A DNA stretch of 64,000 nt from contig CM075669.1 of assembly GCA_037962975.1 (NCBI GenBank), positions 117,506,501 through 117,570,500 of the forward strand, given 5' to 3'. Below the pieces are notes generated by a model. It was not told where the DNA came from. It worked only from the letters and a program-made list of their open reading frames with translations, and ran no database searches. Below are positions 32,964 through 43,588 of this stretch, piece by piece (positions within the stretch are counted from its first letter, which is position 1; every line of letters begins with the position of its first letter). The DNA is from Clitoria ternatea (taxonomy: Eukaryota; Streptophyta; Magnoliopsida; Fabales; Fabaceae). The position numbers were made by a program, and so were the translations under genes.

Positions 32964-35871
32964 TGTGTCACCCAAAACCCAAATTACAAATTCCAATTAA
33001 TTAACCCAAATTTTTGAAATAAATTTTTCACGTTTAAAGAATCATTTTGAAATTCGTAATTTAAATTCTAAGGTCACGTAAAAATTGATAAATGCGGAAT
33101 ATTATTATGCATACTAGTCGTAAACGAATAAAATATAATACATTTACACAGTGGAAACGATAAATAAGATTGCAGTACGAAGTACATAATATTATTACAA
33201 CACATTAAATCTCAAATGAAATCAAAGTCCAAGCAATAAAACATAAAAACTTCATTAATTGCACCACTTGTCATTGTGTGAAGTGTGCACTGTAAAAATA
33301 ATGTAAGAGTGAGATAAAATATAGAATAAATATAAAATAAGTAAAATTGCACAAACACAATCAACAAACAATTATGATATGATGAATATGTCAAACAAGG
33401 TCATTTACATTTAATAATCTTTAATTTAGTTAAATGATGTCATGCTGGATCCATTTTGATTTAGTGGGAATACTGCAGTAAAAAGTCTCATAGAGACTCA
33501 AGTAGGACTGAGCATAATGCCACGAATCCCTACCCTTCGTAGCGCTCAAGTACCAAAGTACACAAGTAGGACTTAGCATATACCATGAATCCCTACCCTT
33601 CATGGCGCTCAAGTACCGAAGTACACAAGTAAGACTTAGTATAAACCATGAATCCCTACACTTCATGGCGCTGAACGAAAATAAGGCTTTAACTCATCAT
33701 AGAGTAACCCCCCACCAGGGCCGGCAATCATGGAACCCTTAAATTCCATGGTGCGTCCAAATGCTTATGATGCATGAATGCCTTTAATTCTCTTTATCAG
33801 TTTAACATACCATGATATCAATACTTCCATAATCACATGGAAAACCACAAGTCCTCAAAGGACATATCACATATATTAATTCTTAAAATCATGAATTTAC
33901 AGTTCAATAACATATCTCAATAAACCACAAGGCATTCATGTATACATTAATTTAGTCATTCATAATTATTCATCACAAAGATATACATACCGTATGATAT
34001 TCATAGGACACTCAATAAAATCCATAATAATCAATAATCCCTCAATAATTCATAAATAAATCATTACCCACATGGAAAATATCATTTTCATCCATAATAA
34101 TCATCATAGGTAAATTTTAGAAATTTACAACAGCAACATACATTAGTAAAATGACCATAACGTGAGCAAATCAAATCCTTTTTCAGTAATTCCACTTTCT
34201 GTAGTTCCATAACAAAATTATCTACAACATTCATGAAGACCATAATTTTAAATTCCAAACAGAAACATCACATAATCACATAATAGTCAATAGGTTATCA
34301 TTTTTCATTATCACCAATTGCTGGAAAATTTACTGGTTTGACAATCTTTAGTAAATTAGCTATAACTCATGGTATAAAAATAATTTTTGAATGAGGCCAA
34401 GTTTTGTGTTTCAATAATTCCATTATCTATAATTTTTATGAAGACCAAAAATTCCAAATCCAAACAAAAATATCAGAAATTCATAGTATACTAAACTATC
34501 TCAAAGAAAGTAACAAAACGTGTTGGTAAATTCAACGTTTCTGGAGCTACAAAAATAATTTTGGTATGAGACCAGTTCTAAATTACTCATAACACAAATA
34601 TCTAAAACTTTTATGAAGACAATAAACACTAATTCTCATCACAAAATTCCCAGAATTTTAATATTTTCACAAAATAGAAGGTACATATTCCAGAACAGAC
34701 ATACTTTAGCATTTTTGCAATAACACGAGCTACAGGCATCCAAATTATGTCATTCAAAGCTCAAAATTCATATAACACATAGGTCTACAACTTTGATCAA
34801 GAAATAAAAGTCAAATTCACACGTTTTCAGCTTCAAAATTAAGTAACAAGTTACGAAAATAAATCTGGAAATCCTAGAATAGCATACAATTCTACCCATT
34901 CCATATTTATTCACAACCCTATCCCCTCTTACCTTAATGGAGGTTCCTAAAGTGGTTGAAAGTATTGTATTATTATCCTAGCTTCAGATCAAGAGTGAAC
35001 TTGATGGAGAAAATGAAAGAAAATAAGAGAGAGACTTCACTAACTTTAGTTTGTTCTAAGAATTCAGACTTAGGAACAAGATGTAGTGTTAATTTAATGA
35101 TGCAAATGACAAGTGGGGGACAAGCTTTTCATAATGGAATTGTAGTGGGATGTTAGGTACATTAATTGTAGTGATAATGGAGGTTTTAGGTGAGAAAAAT
35201 GCACTGGATTGTTGACCATTTTTGCAGCCTACATAATGTAGCTTGTTTGATTAAAGTAAATATTAATTCTGACACTGTTTTGGTATTTTGAGCATATCTC
35301 TTTCATATCTTAATGGATTTTAACAAATTTGGTTTGGAAAGCTAAGACAACGAGGAACAATGTTGTAGTTTACCACTTTCTCAAATTCGGACTCTAACTA
35401 GGCATTAAAATATGTACTATTTATATGATTGAAGTAAAATATCATTTCTGACACTGTTTCTGTATTTTGGGCATATCTCTCTCATAGCTTAATGGATTTT
35501 AACAAATTTGGTCTTGTTAGAAATCTACGAAAACTAGGAACAACTTTTTAGTTGACTACATTTCCAAATTCGGACTCTAACTAATAATTAAAATGTGTAC
35601 AAGATGACGTATTTTGAGTGGAGTATGTGGTAATTTGATGAGAGTAATTGGAAAAGCCAAAGAAATTAATAACTAAGGAAATAGGTAATAAGTTATTTGA
35701 TTAACTTTTACCTAAGGTATAAAGTTAAAATTATTTACCATGGTAAAAGGTTAAATTGAAGATGTTGTCCTAACCAAAATTTATGTAGAAAGTTGAGATA
35801 AAATGGATAATATCATTGATGGTCTAAATCAAAATGATTATACATGAGAATAAAGTATTTAGGATGTTACA
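32964..35871 (-). repeat. Element B 5' LTR
   Basis: 2908 bp, with ends TGTAACATCC (minus-strand start) and GTGACACA (minus-strand end). It differs from the 3' LTR by many substitutions and by about 425 bp present only here (about 33511-33936). The CTTCATRAAA phrase recurs at about 34230, 34435, 34610 and 34800. The ORFs on either strand are short and unsupported. Confidence 0.9.
33490..33672 (-). repeat. 63-bp tandem repeat inside element B 5' LTR
   Basis: About three copies of a unit containing CACAAGTAGGACTTAGCATA, CATGAATCCCTACCCTTCAT and GGCGCTCAAGTACC. The period is 63 bp, counted between two GGCGCTCAAG/GGCGCTG positions. It produces a repetitive minus-strand reading frame (KGRDSWYMLSPTCVLWYLSA). 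It is missing from the other LTR of the same element. Confidence 0.8.
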
Positions 35872-35876
35872 TCTAC

Positions 35877-35910
35877 CCCTAAGGAAGGTCTCCTACAAGA
35901 CTCTCCTACA
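35877..35910 (+). repeat. LTR I, right end
   Basis: CCCTAAGGAAGG to CTCTCCTACA, left between B's right TSD and the Athila F RT sequence. It ends in CA like an LTR. It joins to 6397-7894 if element B is removed. Its TSD should be TCAAC (35911-35915), but the partner is outside the window or lost. Confidence 0.55.
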
Positions 35911-38900
35911 TCAACTTCAATGCCTCTACAAGAGATTTTATGACCTAGCACTATACCTTCTATGACCATAAAATGACACTTCTCCCAATTAAGAACCAGA
36001 TTTGTTTCCACACACCGCTTTAATACAGTATCCAGAATAGCCAAGCAGTGATCAAATGATGATCCAAAAATAGAAAAGTCATCCATAAATACTTCAATGC
36101 ATTTTTCAATCAAATTTGTAAATATGGTAAACATGCATCTTTGGAATGTAGCTGGAGCGTTACATAGGCCAAAAGGCATTTTTCTATAAGCAAAAACACC
36201 AAAGGGACATGTAAAGGCGGTCTTCTACTGATCTTCTAGAGCAACAGCTATCTGATTATAGCCTAAGTATCCATCCAAAAAACAATAATATGCTTGACCT
36301 GCCAACCTTTCAAGCATTTGATCCATAAAAGGTAAAGGAAAGTGAGCTTTTTTGGTGGCCTAGTTAAGTTTTCTGTAATCGATACATATCCTCCATCTAA
36401 TGACTATTCTAGTTGAAATTAATTTATTCTTTGCATTCTGAATTACAGCCATCCCACCCTTCTTAGGCACTACCTGATCTGGGCTTACCCAAGCACTGTC
36501 AAAAATGGGATAAATCATACCCGCTTCAAGTAACTTCATCACCTCCTACTTCACTACCTCTTTCATAGTTGGATTTAATCTTCTCTAAGGCTGTGTAATA
36601 GGCTTGTACTCTTACTCCATGAATATCCTATGCATACAATATGAAGGACTGATTCCTTTTAGATCCTACAAAGTCCATCCGATCCCTTGTTTCTTCTTAA
36701 TACTTCAATCAATTTCACTTCTTCTGACTTGGTCAATCTGCTGTTGATCACCACTTGTTTTTGACTGTCATAATCTAGGAAGACATATTTCAGATAGGAA
36801 GGTAAAGCCTTTAATTCAAGCTTCTAGGCTTCAACTTCTATCTTCACAGGCAAGTCTTCCATGGATACTTGGCTTGGTGAAATGAATTTATCTGAATCAA
36901 AATTTTTTAGAATTTCCTCTATAGCTTCTGCTTCATCCTTATCAGGTTCATCAACAGCATTCACTAAAACATTCTCAAGAGTGCTAGAGTGAGTTAACTT
37001 GTACAATTCATTTTCAACGGCTGCATCTTCTACATCAATCTGAAAACAATGCTGCTTATCTGACGGATGCTTCATTGCTTCAAAAACATCAAAGTTCACC
37101 TTATCATCACACTCTCACTTTTTAACTTCCTGTCATCAACATCAATGATTATCTTAGCAGTCTTCATAAATAGTCTCCCTAAGATCAATGGTACTTCAGA
37201 GTCTTCTTCAATATCCATTACCACAAAATCCATTGGGAACAACAATTTGTCAACTTTAACCAACACATTTTTAGCTACCCTATAAGGAAATTTCATTCAT
37301 CTATCTGCTAGCTGCAAGGTCATCCTCGTAGGTCTAACCTCCAAGTCTTCTATTCTCTTCAACATAGACAATGACATCAAATTAATGCTAGCTCCTAGAT
37401 CCAATAAAGCTTTTCCCACAGCTAAAGTACCAATAGTAACTGGAATTGTGAAACTGCCAGGGTCCTTAGTCTTTAATGGTAGTGCTTTTTGAATAATAGC
37501 ACTACATCCTGCTTAATTTGGCATAAACAGACATTTGCTCCATAACTTCTACAAAAGGAATATTGATCTGAAGCCTTTTGAAGATATCCATAAATCTAGT
37601 GAATTGTCTTTCCTTATCTTGCTTTGAGGGATTCTTTGGATATGGAAGATTCTTTAATCATAGAATCTGACTCTTATTTTTTTCTCTCTGCTTTTCACTC
37701 TCCTTTTGTTTTCCTTTTTCTTTCTCTTTATTCACACTTTCACTATTTACATTCTCTCTTTTATTTTGATCTTCCTCACTCACACATTCTTTTTCTTTTT
37801 CTTCCTTTTCTCTCAACACTTCTTCTTCAATTTTCTCATTCTCACCAATCTCTTTACCTATCACCTTACCGCTTCTTGTGGTAATTGACTTACAATTCTC
37901 CTTAGGATTTGGATGAGTGTTAGCAGAGAAAGAACCTCTTTGTTGATTTAATAGCTGTTGTGCCAATTATCCAACTTGAGTTTCCAAGTTTTTGATTGAT
38001 GCTTCAGTATTTTTCTGATTGGTTAAGGAAGCTTGCATGAATTTCTCTAGAGCCTCCTCCAATTTGGAAGTCTTTTCATGCAAAGAACGATAATGTTGCT
38101 GATATGGTTGTTGCCTATTTGAAGGTCCTGCCTCCTGTCTCCATCCTTGATTTGAATTTTGATTATTTCTCCAACCCTATGAAAAATTGTTAGGATAATT
38201 ACTAGAATTGAAATTACCTTGTCGCTGTGGATTATTCATATAATGAACAGACTCTTCCTGCTAATCTCCTTGATATGAGCACTGGCCATTTGAATGATTG
38301 CCTCCATAAAAATCATATTTCATTTGTTGCTGATGATTCATGGTAGGTGCCACAGACAAATGAACTGCATGTAATTGTTGTGATAGCTTTGCCATTTGTT
38401 GAGTCAATGCTTCTATTTGTTAGGTTAGAATCTCTTTTTGAGCTAATATTGCATCAGTAGTGTTCAAGTCCAACACACCTCTTCTAGTTACTTGCTGCCT
38501 ATCATGTTCAGCTTGGTGATTTGTAGAAGATAGAGCATCAATGATTCTTGTTGCTTGGTCCACATCTATAGACATCATTGTACCTCCGGCAATAGCATCT
38601 AGAATCATTTTAGTGTCAGGTCTCAAACCCATATAGAAAATATTAAGCTGTGCAATATCTTCAAATCCATGATTCGGGCATTTCCTCAGCAGTGATTTAA
38701 ATCTTTCCTAGGCTTCACAAAATGGTTCATCAGGGCCTTGCTTGAAAGTGGAAATATCAGACTTTTCTTTAATGATACGAGAAGGGGAAAAAATCTTTGA
38801 AGAAATTTTTCCTCCATTGTGCTCTAGTTATGCAAACTTTTATTAGGATGGGATTGTAACCAATCTTTAGCTTTCCCTGCTAAAGAAACGGGAAATAATC

Positions 38901-39337
38901 TTAAGTAAGCTGATTCAATATCATCTTGTCCAAATCCTATAGTTCCTACCAACTCATAAAATGTAGTTAGATGAGTATAAGGATCCTCATTTTCCATTCC
39001 AATGAATTGGTGTATACTGATAAGACCTAAAAATGTTGGCTTCATCTCTAAGGTCCTTATAATGGTTGGAATTACAATACTAGAAAATTGTCTTGAGCCT
39101 TGCTGTGTGGAATAATCCCCAAGTGTTCTTCTAGGTGTAGGAGGTAGATTATTGCTATTATCATTGTTTACCATATCTTCTTCTGGTTTTGTTGTACTTT
39201 CAGGAATGTGTGTGGAAAAAGATTCACCAGTGTGTTGTTGCTACCTCTGCTTGTTTTTGCCTTTTCTTTTTGAGTGATCTTTCGATTTTAGGGTCAAGCT
39301 CAAAATGATCTTTCGATCCCTGACTTCTCAAGTGCAT
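35911..39337 (-). pseudogene. Element F gag-pol relic
   Basis: The minus-strand start is near 39337 (MHLRSQGSKDHFELDPKIE, like MQSRSRGEPFFFDPDID of element A). Gag follows at 39174-38824 (MKPTFLGLISIHQFIGMENEDPY-like) and 38632-38420. A Lys/Glu-rich linker spans 37966-37658. The protease lies at about 37400-37096 and ends LILGRLFMKTAK. The RT is at 36542-35911, with MPFGLCNAPATFQRCM and the FMDDFSIFG catalytic motif near 36085. Several in-frame stops and frameshifts lie between these blocks. The RT ends just after GHKISCRGIEVD, where LTR I was inserted. Gag of element E (60000-60248) is its closest relative in the window. Confidence 0.88.
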
Positions 39338-39461
39338 AAAGCAAAAAGTCAATGCAAGCAACGTTAGCCCATAAAAGAACAAGTAACAGATACTATAACT
39401 ATTCACAATTGTACTATTCACAATGCCTTGGTAACTTAGAACCAAGATTAAACTGCACCTA

Positions 39462-39480
39462 TCCCCGATGGACGATGCCA
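39462..39480 (-). promoter_or_regulatory. Degenerate primer-binding site of element F
   Basis: The minus strand reads TGGCATCGTCCATCGGGGA, compared with TGGCGCCGTTGCCGGGGA in element A. The differences are mostly C-to-T and G-to-A type plus one extra base. It lies about 125 bases upstream of the gag start, the right place for a primer site. Confidence 0.6.
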
Positions 39481-39487
39481 AAAACTT

Positions 39488-39856
39488 TGTTAGGAGTTTT
39501 AATGTGATCAAAATTGTCTGTGGCAAGTTCCACTGTCAAGTTATAGTATATGTAAAAATAGGATGTCGTTCCACTGAGATACGGTGTTTAATATTGATTC
39601 ATTGTTACCCTGGCCAAAATAAATGGATAGTTTCATAAAAATGCAGAATTTAAAAGAACTGAACATAAACCAACTTAAGCTAAGACAAACAGTAGGAATA
39701 TGAACTATCAAATGATAAAAACCGGGATTGGATTTCATCAATCTTGCCCTTCAATACATTACATACATTTATATAAACGGATTCTAAACTATCGATTTTT
39801 ACGTCACAATCTTAAATCCTTCACATCGATCCCTCGACTACGAAATCCATAAGAGT
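39488..39856 (-). repeat. Element F 5' LTR, end fragment
   Basis: On the minus strand it ends CTCCTAACA seven bases before the degenerate primer site. No second copy exists in the window to confirm its length. It stops where the LTR of element D begins at 39857. No gene. Confidence 0.5.
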
Positions 39857-41404
39857 TGTTCAAGTGGCCTCAATAATCAAGAGGGGGTGAATTGAGTGTT
39901 AAAAACTTTTCTTTAGAATGCCTTTGAAATTGATTCCTCTTTCATTAAATATACTTGTATGCAATAGATAACAAGTGTAGTGCAAGACTTAATGTAAAAC
40001 AATGTGCAAATGTCACTTAGGCAATATATCAAACACTTAGTGTGCAACACTTTAACACAAGTTATTCAAGCAAATATAAAAGGGGCTTTCGCAATCAACA
40101 ACAATAATCAAGCCAAAAGCAATATGTAAATGCAAGAGAGTAGGGAAGAGAAGCTTGCAAACCAATTTAACGAGTTCCACCAACCCGGTGTACATCTCAC
40201 CTTCAAGCAACCCACTTGAAGGATTTCCACTATTAAAGTTTAGAGATACAAGCTATGAGCAATTGCAGTTTCCTAGTGTCCCACACTCAAGAACTCAATC
40301 CTCACTAGCACAAGGGTAACCCACCCAATCTCTCAAACTCTCAATACCCAAAGGTTGAACCCCAACCTTTGTGACCACTCAACCTAGAATGAATAACCTT
40401 GGTGTTTTGGTGTTTGGTTTTACAATCAATAAACTCTCTCAATAGAGTAGATAAATAAAGGAAAGCTCTCACAATTTCTAACTCTCACAAGAGAGGATTT
40501 ACAAATATAAGCTCTAAGTTTTAGAAAATGAAACTACACAAAGAAATAGAACTCACAAGACTCAATATTTGATTTCCCTTTGATGGATTTGGATGCTTGG
40601 ATTAGCTTGAATGAGTTTTGTATTTATAGGCCTTGGAGAGGTGCCCTAAAGTCTTCAGAGCCGTTTTACAGTATGGGCATTAGAGTAACAATAGAGAAGT
40701 GAGTTGGTTTCCCACTTAAAAATGCTTTCCCCAAATTTTGGCCCTAGTGTAATCGATTAGGCCTCGAGCTGTAATCAATTACACTTTGAATTTTTCAGTG
40801 AAATTGACCTAGTAATCGATTATCCTTTACCATGTAATCGATTATCTAAGAGACAGAACCTTGCTAATCGATTCTGAGTGGCACCTGATGCATTTAATTG
40901 TGTTACGCAGCATGGTAATCGATTATGACTCATGTGCAATCGATTATTGGACAAACAGAAACTCTATAGTCGATTAGTTCTTTAACTGTAATCGATTAGT
41001 GGCTTTACAGAACATTGGTAATCGATTGTGTCATCCTTGTAATCAATTAGAAGATGTACTTGATGCTTTTAATTCATTTTCTCAACTTGGTAATCGATTA
41101 GCCTCCTTGGTGCAATCAATTAGGTGACAAATAGAAGCTTCATAATCGATTAGTGTTTGATAAGGTAATCAATTAGGTATTTGACAGAACTTCAGTAATC
41201 GATTATTTGAGGTCCTGTAATCGATTAGGCTTCATGTTTTTGCAGGTCTGATGTTGTTTTCCTCTATTTTTATCCTTCTAAGTGTTCTTTTATAAACACT
41301 TGTTCTCTTGGCCATGATTTGTCAATTGCTTTTTGACCTCTTTGTCATTATCAAAATTATGCAACCTGAACAAACAATGTTCATCTCATGAGGGTGTTAG
41401 GTCA
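39857..41404 (-). repeat. Element D 3' LTR
   Basis: On the minus strand it starts about TGACCTAACACC (41404) and ends CCACTTGAACA (39857). It contains a TATA box (CTATAAATAC, minus strand, about 40621-40629). Upstream of it in U3 lies the AATCGATT cluster (40745-41230). The end region with CACCCCCTCTTGA resembles SIRE LTR ends. No second LTR is in the window, so both boundaries are inferred. Adjacent AGAGT (39852-39856) would be the TSD. Confidence 0.6.
40745..41230. repeat. TAATCGATTA palindrome cluster in element D LTR
   Basis: About 17 copies of GTAATCGATTA and close variants (AATCAATTA, AGTCGATTA) in under 500 bp, spaced some 20-40 bp apart, often separated by a GACAGAAC phrase. The core is a perfect palindrome. 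They lie upstream of the LTR's TATA box. Confidence 0.9.
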
Positions 41405-41901
41405 AATAAAGTTTTCTCCCCTTTTCTTAAGGAGTTTATGCATACATTTTTTTATTGCTCTAGTTAATAATCATATAGAATTAAAAGCCAATTGAGAATC
41501 AATATGTGTTAGCTGTTTGTTATTAATCCACTTGTTTATTATCTAAAATAGCTGAACACTGATTTTTAATTCATTAATAGGATGAACAATAATTCTATTT
41601 CTTCTCGCCCTTTGTAATCATCAAAAACATATAATAAACTATAACACATAAAGATAAGTAAAGGAAAACATTCATTTATTCATTGATAAAGGAAATTATA
41701 GAAGCAAAGTGCAGAAATTGAAATTGAATAATAAAAGGAAACAAATATAACAAAACAGGAAGGATCTAATTATCCGGATTAAAGAAACGCATTTCAGAAA
41801 TTTTGTTTGAGAGCTCCTCATAACATTGCTCCATGAGCTCAAAATGTTGTTGCTCGGTCATTTAAAATTGTTGAAGAGTTTTGTCAATTCTTTCAAAAGC
41901 G
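41405..41901 (-). other. Element D spacer between ORF3 and 3' LTR, with polypurine tract
   Basis: AT-rich noncoding DNA. On the minus strand AAGAAAAGGGGAGAAAAC (plus 41411-41429) lies next to the LTR and is the likely polypurine tract. I see nothing else in it. Confidence 0.6.
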
Positions 41902-42872
41902 CTAATCGAGATAAGCATAGAGAAAGGTAAAGGGGTTAACGGGAGTAGATGGTTGTGTTTCTTGAGTTGCAGGAGGAGGAGGGGCAGGATCATTGGTAGG
42001 AGCTTCAAAGGGAATGTTGGCATGAATGCCTTCCATCTTGGAGAGCCAAGCTCCATTGACATAGATGATACCCATCTCAGTGAGATGATGGGTGCCAATG
42101 CATGCCTTTGGAGGTATTTTCTCAGGAAGTTCTCCAACAAGGTCAACACCAAAAGCTTTGAAAAGTTTTGTGAGAAGGATGGCATATGGAAGCTTTTGCT
42201 GATCCTTGGCCTTGAGCATATGCAACTTCAACAGCTGAATCCAATTAATTTCTTTCTCATTTTGTATAGCCCACATCAAGAGCACATCATCCTCTTCAAC
42301 CAAGGCATAATTTCCACCACGAGGGACCAAGAGCTTAACCAAGATAAAGTGAAGGAGGCGGTTATTGATAGTAAGATGGCCTACCAATTTGTGATTGCTT
42401 CGGGGATGGTCAACTTTCCAAAGGGATTGGCGAGCAGTGATGGCATTGAAATCCGATTCATCCTCCGAATTTCCACCAGCAAATTCAGCATCGGAGAAGG
42501 GAAGTTAGGTAATTTCTGTAAGTTGCGCATTTGTGATCCTTAGAGTCACATTCTTAACTCTAGCCTCAAGTAGCCCATCAACAAGCCTTAAATTACAGAA
42601 AAAGACCTACATGAGTTCTGGGTAGTATACCTCCTCTTTGAGAGTGAGGAAAGGAAAGAGATTATAGTGGTGAAGGGAGTGAATGAAGGTGAAGCCAGGA
42701 TGGTCAAAAATCTTAGCATTAATGTAGTGAGGGGAGATGATATCCTTTTTAGAGAATTTTGGATGAAGTTTTGGAGGTCTCTAGGATTAGTGAAGAACCT
42801 TGAAAAATCAAGGGGGTTATTGGTTTGGGCAAGTGAGGACCTAGCTCTTTTCACATTCCTAGAGGAAGACAT
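41902..42872 (-). pseudogene. Element D env-like ORF3 relic (plant transposon protein domain)
   Basis: Minus-strand relic in at least two frames: 42872-42588 (starts MSSSRNVKRARSSLAQ) and 42387-41902 (VGHLTINNRLLHFIL, LVPRGGNYALVEEDDVLL, LPYAILLTKLFKAFGVDLVGE, then a Pro/Thr-rich end). These resemble the domain called putative plant transposon protein, found in env-like ORFs of legume Sirevirus and Athila relatives. A frameshift in the A-rich stretch near 42760 and stops near 42610 and 42510 break it. The position after pol on the same strand supports the ORF3 reading. No signal peptide or clear membrane segment is visible. Whether such proteins act as envelopes is unproven. The plus-strand ORF at 41881-42543 is its shadow. 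Confidence 0.75.
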
Positions 42873-43588
42873 TGTGTGAGTGGAGAAGAAAAGATGAAGA
42901 AGATTGAGAGGCCTTTAAGAATCTTGAGAGAGATTGGAGGAAGGAGAAGTATTAGTGGTGTGAGGTAAAAAAGGTGAAGGAGGGGTTATTTATAGGGTGA
43001 AAATAGGATTTAGAGATGAGAAATAGGGTTTAAAGAGGTGAGTGTGGATTGGGCCAACGATTTGCACACTGATTCTGCATAAATCACGTTTCTGATACAC
43101 TCGTAATCGATTATGGGGTTACTTGTAATTGATTACACCCTTTCAGAATTTGAATCGTTAGGTGTTCTAATCGATTGGGCCAGGTTGGTAATCGATTGTC
43201 TTAAAAACAGAACCTTTGAAATCGATTAGGAGGAGTATGTAGTCGATTAGCTGGAAGACAGAGTGTCTCTAATCGATTTGGCATGTATGCTAATTGATTA
43301 TCTGGAACATAGAGATCTATAATCGATTAGTTGAAATGATCTAATCGATTATGGAAGGAACAGAACGATTCTAATCGATTGGAGGAAGCTATCTAATCGA
43401 TTATGACAGCCCAGAAATGCTTAAAAACACATGTTCTTCAATCACAAAGTATCATGGACTCAATATTCATGGATTAGAACATTCTTGTTTCACTCATCAA
43501 ACATATTACAAGTCAAAGAATCATCAATCAATATTCAAACACAACTTGAAATGTCTAAAATTCCTAACTCTCTTCTTATATGTATGAA
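42873..43588 (-). other. Element D spacer between pol and ORF3
   Basis: No gene. It includes the second AATCGATT cluster (43095-43405). Read on the minus strand, 43070-42873 forms a leader-like A/T- and C-rich stretch ahead of the ORF3 start, ending in CTTCATCTTTTCTTCTCC. Confidence 0.6.
43095..43405. repeat. Second AATCGATT cluster of element D
   Basis: About 12 copies of TAATCGATT or near variants in 300 bp, placed between pol and ORF3. Same core as in the LTR cluster 2 kb away, which links the two regions to one element. Confidence 0.88.

Larger units (their letters stand above)
7895..35871 (-). mobile_element. Element B: decayed Tekay/Del chromovirus, nested host
   Basis: Minus-strand Ty3/gypsy element bounded by the exact 5-bp duplication TCTAC (7890-7894 and 35872-35876). 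Order on the minus strand: 5' LTR (32964-35871), tRNA-iMet primer site (32947-32959), gag, protease and first half of RT (32304-30483), then second half of RT, RNase H and integrase (15865-13503), chromodomain (10638-10432), polypurine tract, 3' LTR (10378-7895). It has been interrupted by element A inside RT, by solo LTR K between integrase and chromodomain, and by a Cassandra-like LTR in the leader. Without these it would be about 10 kb. Many stop codons show it is inactive. Confidence 0.9.
35911..39856 (-). mobile_element. Element F: decayed Athila-type element
   Basis: Minus-strand Athila element with a partial 5' LTR (39488-39856), a degenerate tRNA-Asp primer site (39462-39480) and gag, protease and RT relics down to 35911, where LTR I cuts the RT. 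The rest of pol and the 3' LTR are not in the window. On the right it is cut by the LTR of element D. It is the oldest layer of this part of the nest. Confidence 0.75.

Noticed and set aside
41881..42543. 220-codon plus-strand ORF
   Set aside because: It lies opposite the env-like relic of element D, whose family motifs are on the minus strand.
40745..43405. CRISPR-like array from regular AATCGATT repeats
   Set aside because: The repeats are about 10 bp, palindromic and degenerate, with uneven spacing, in a plant retroelement. No cas genes.
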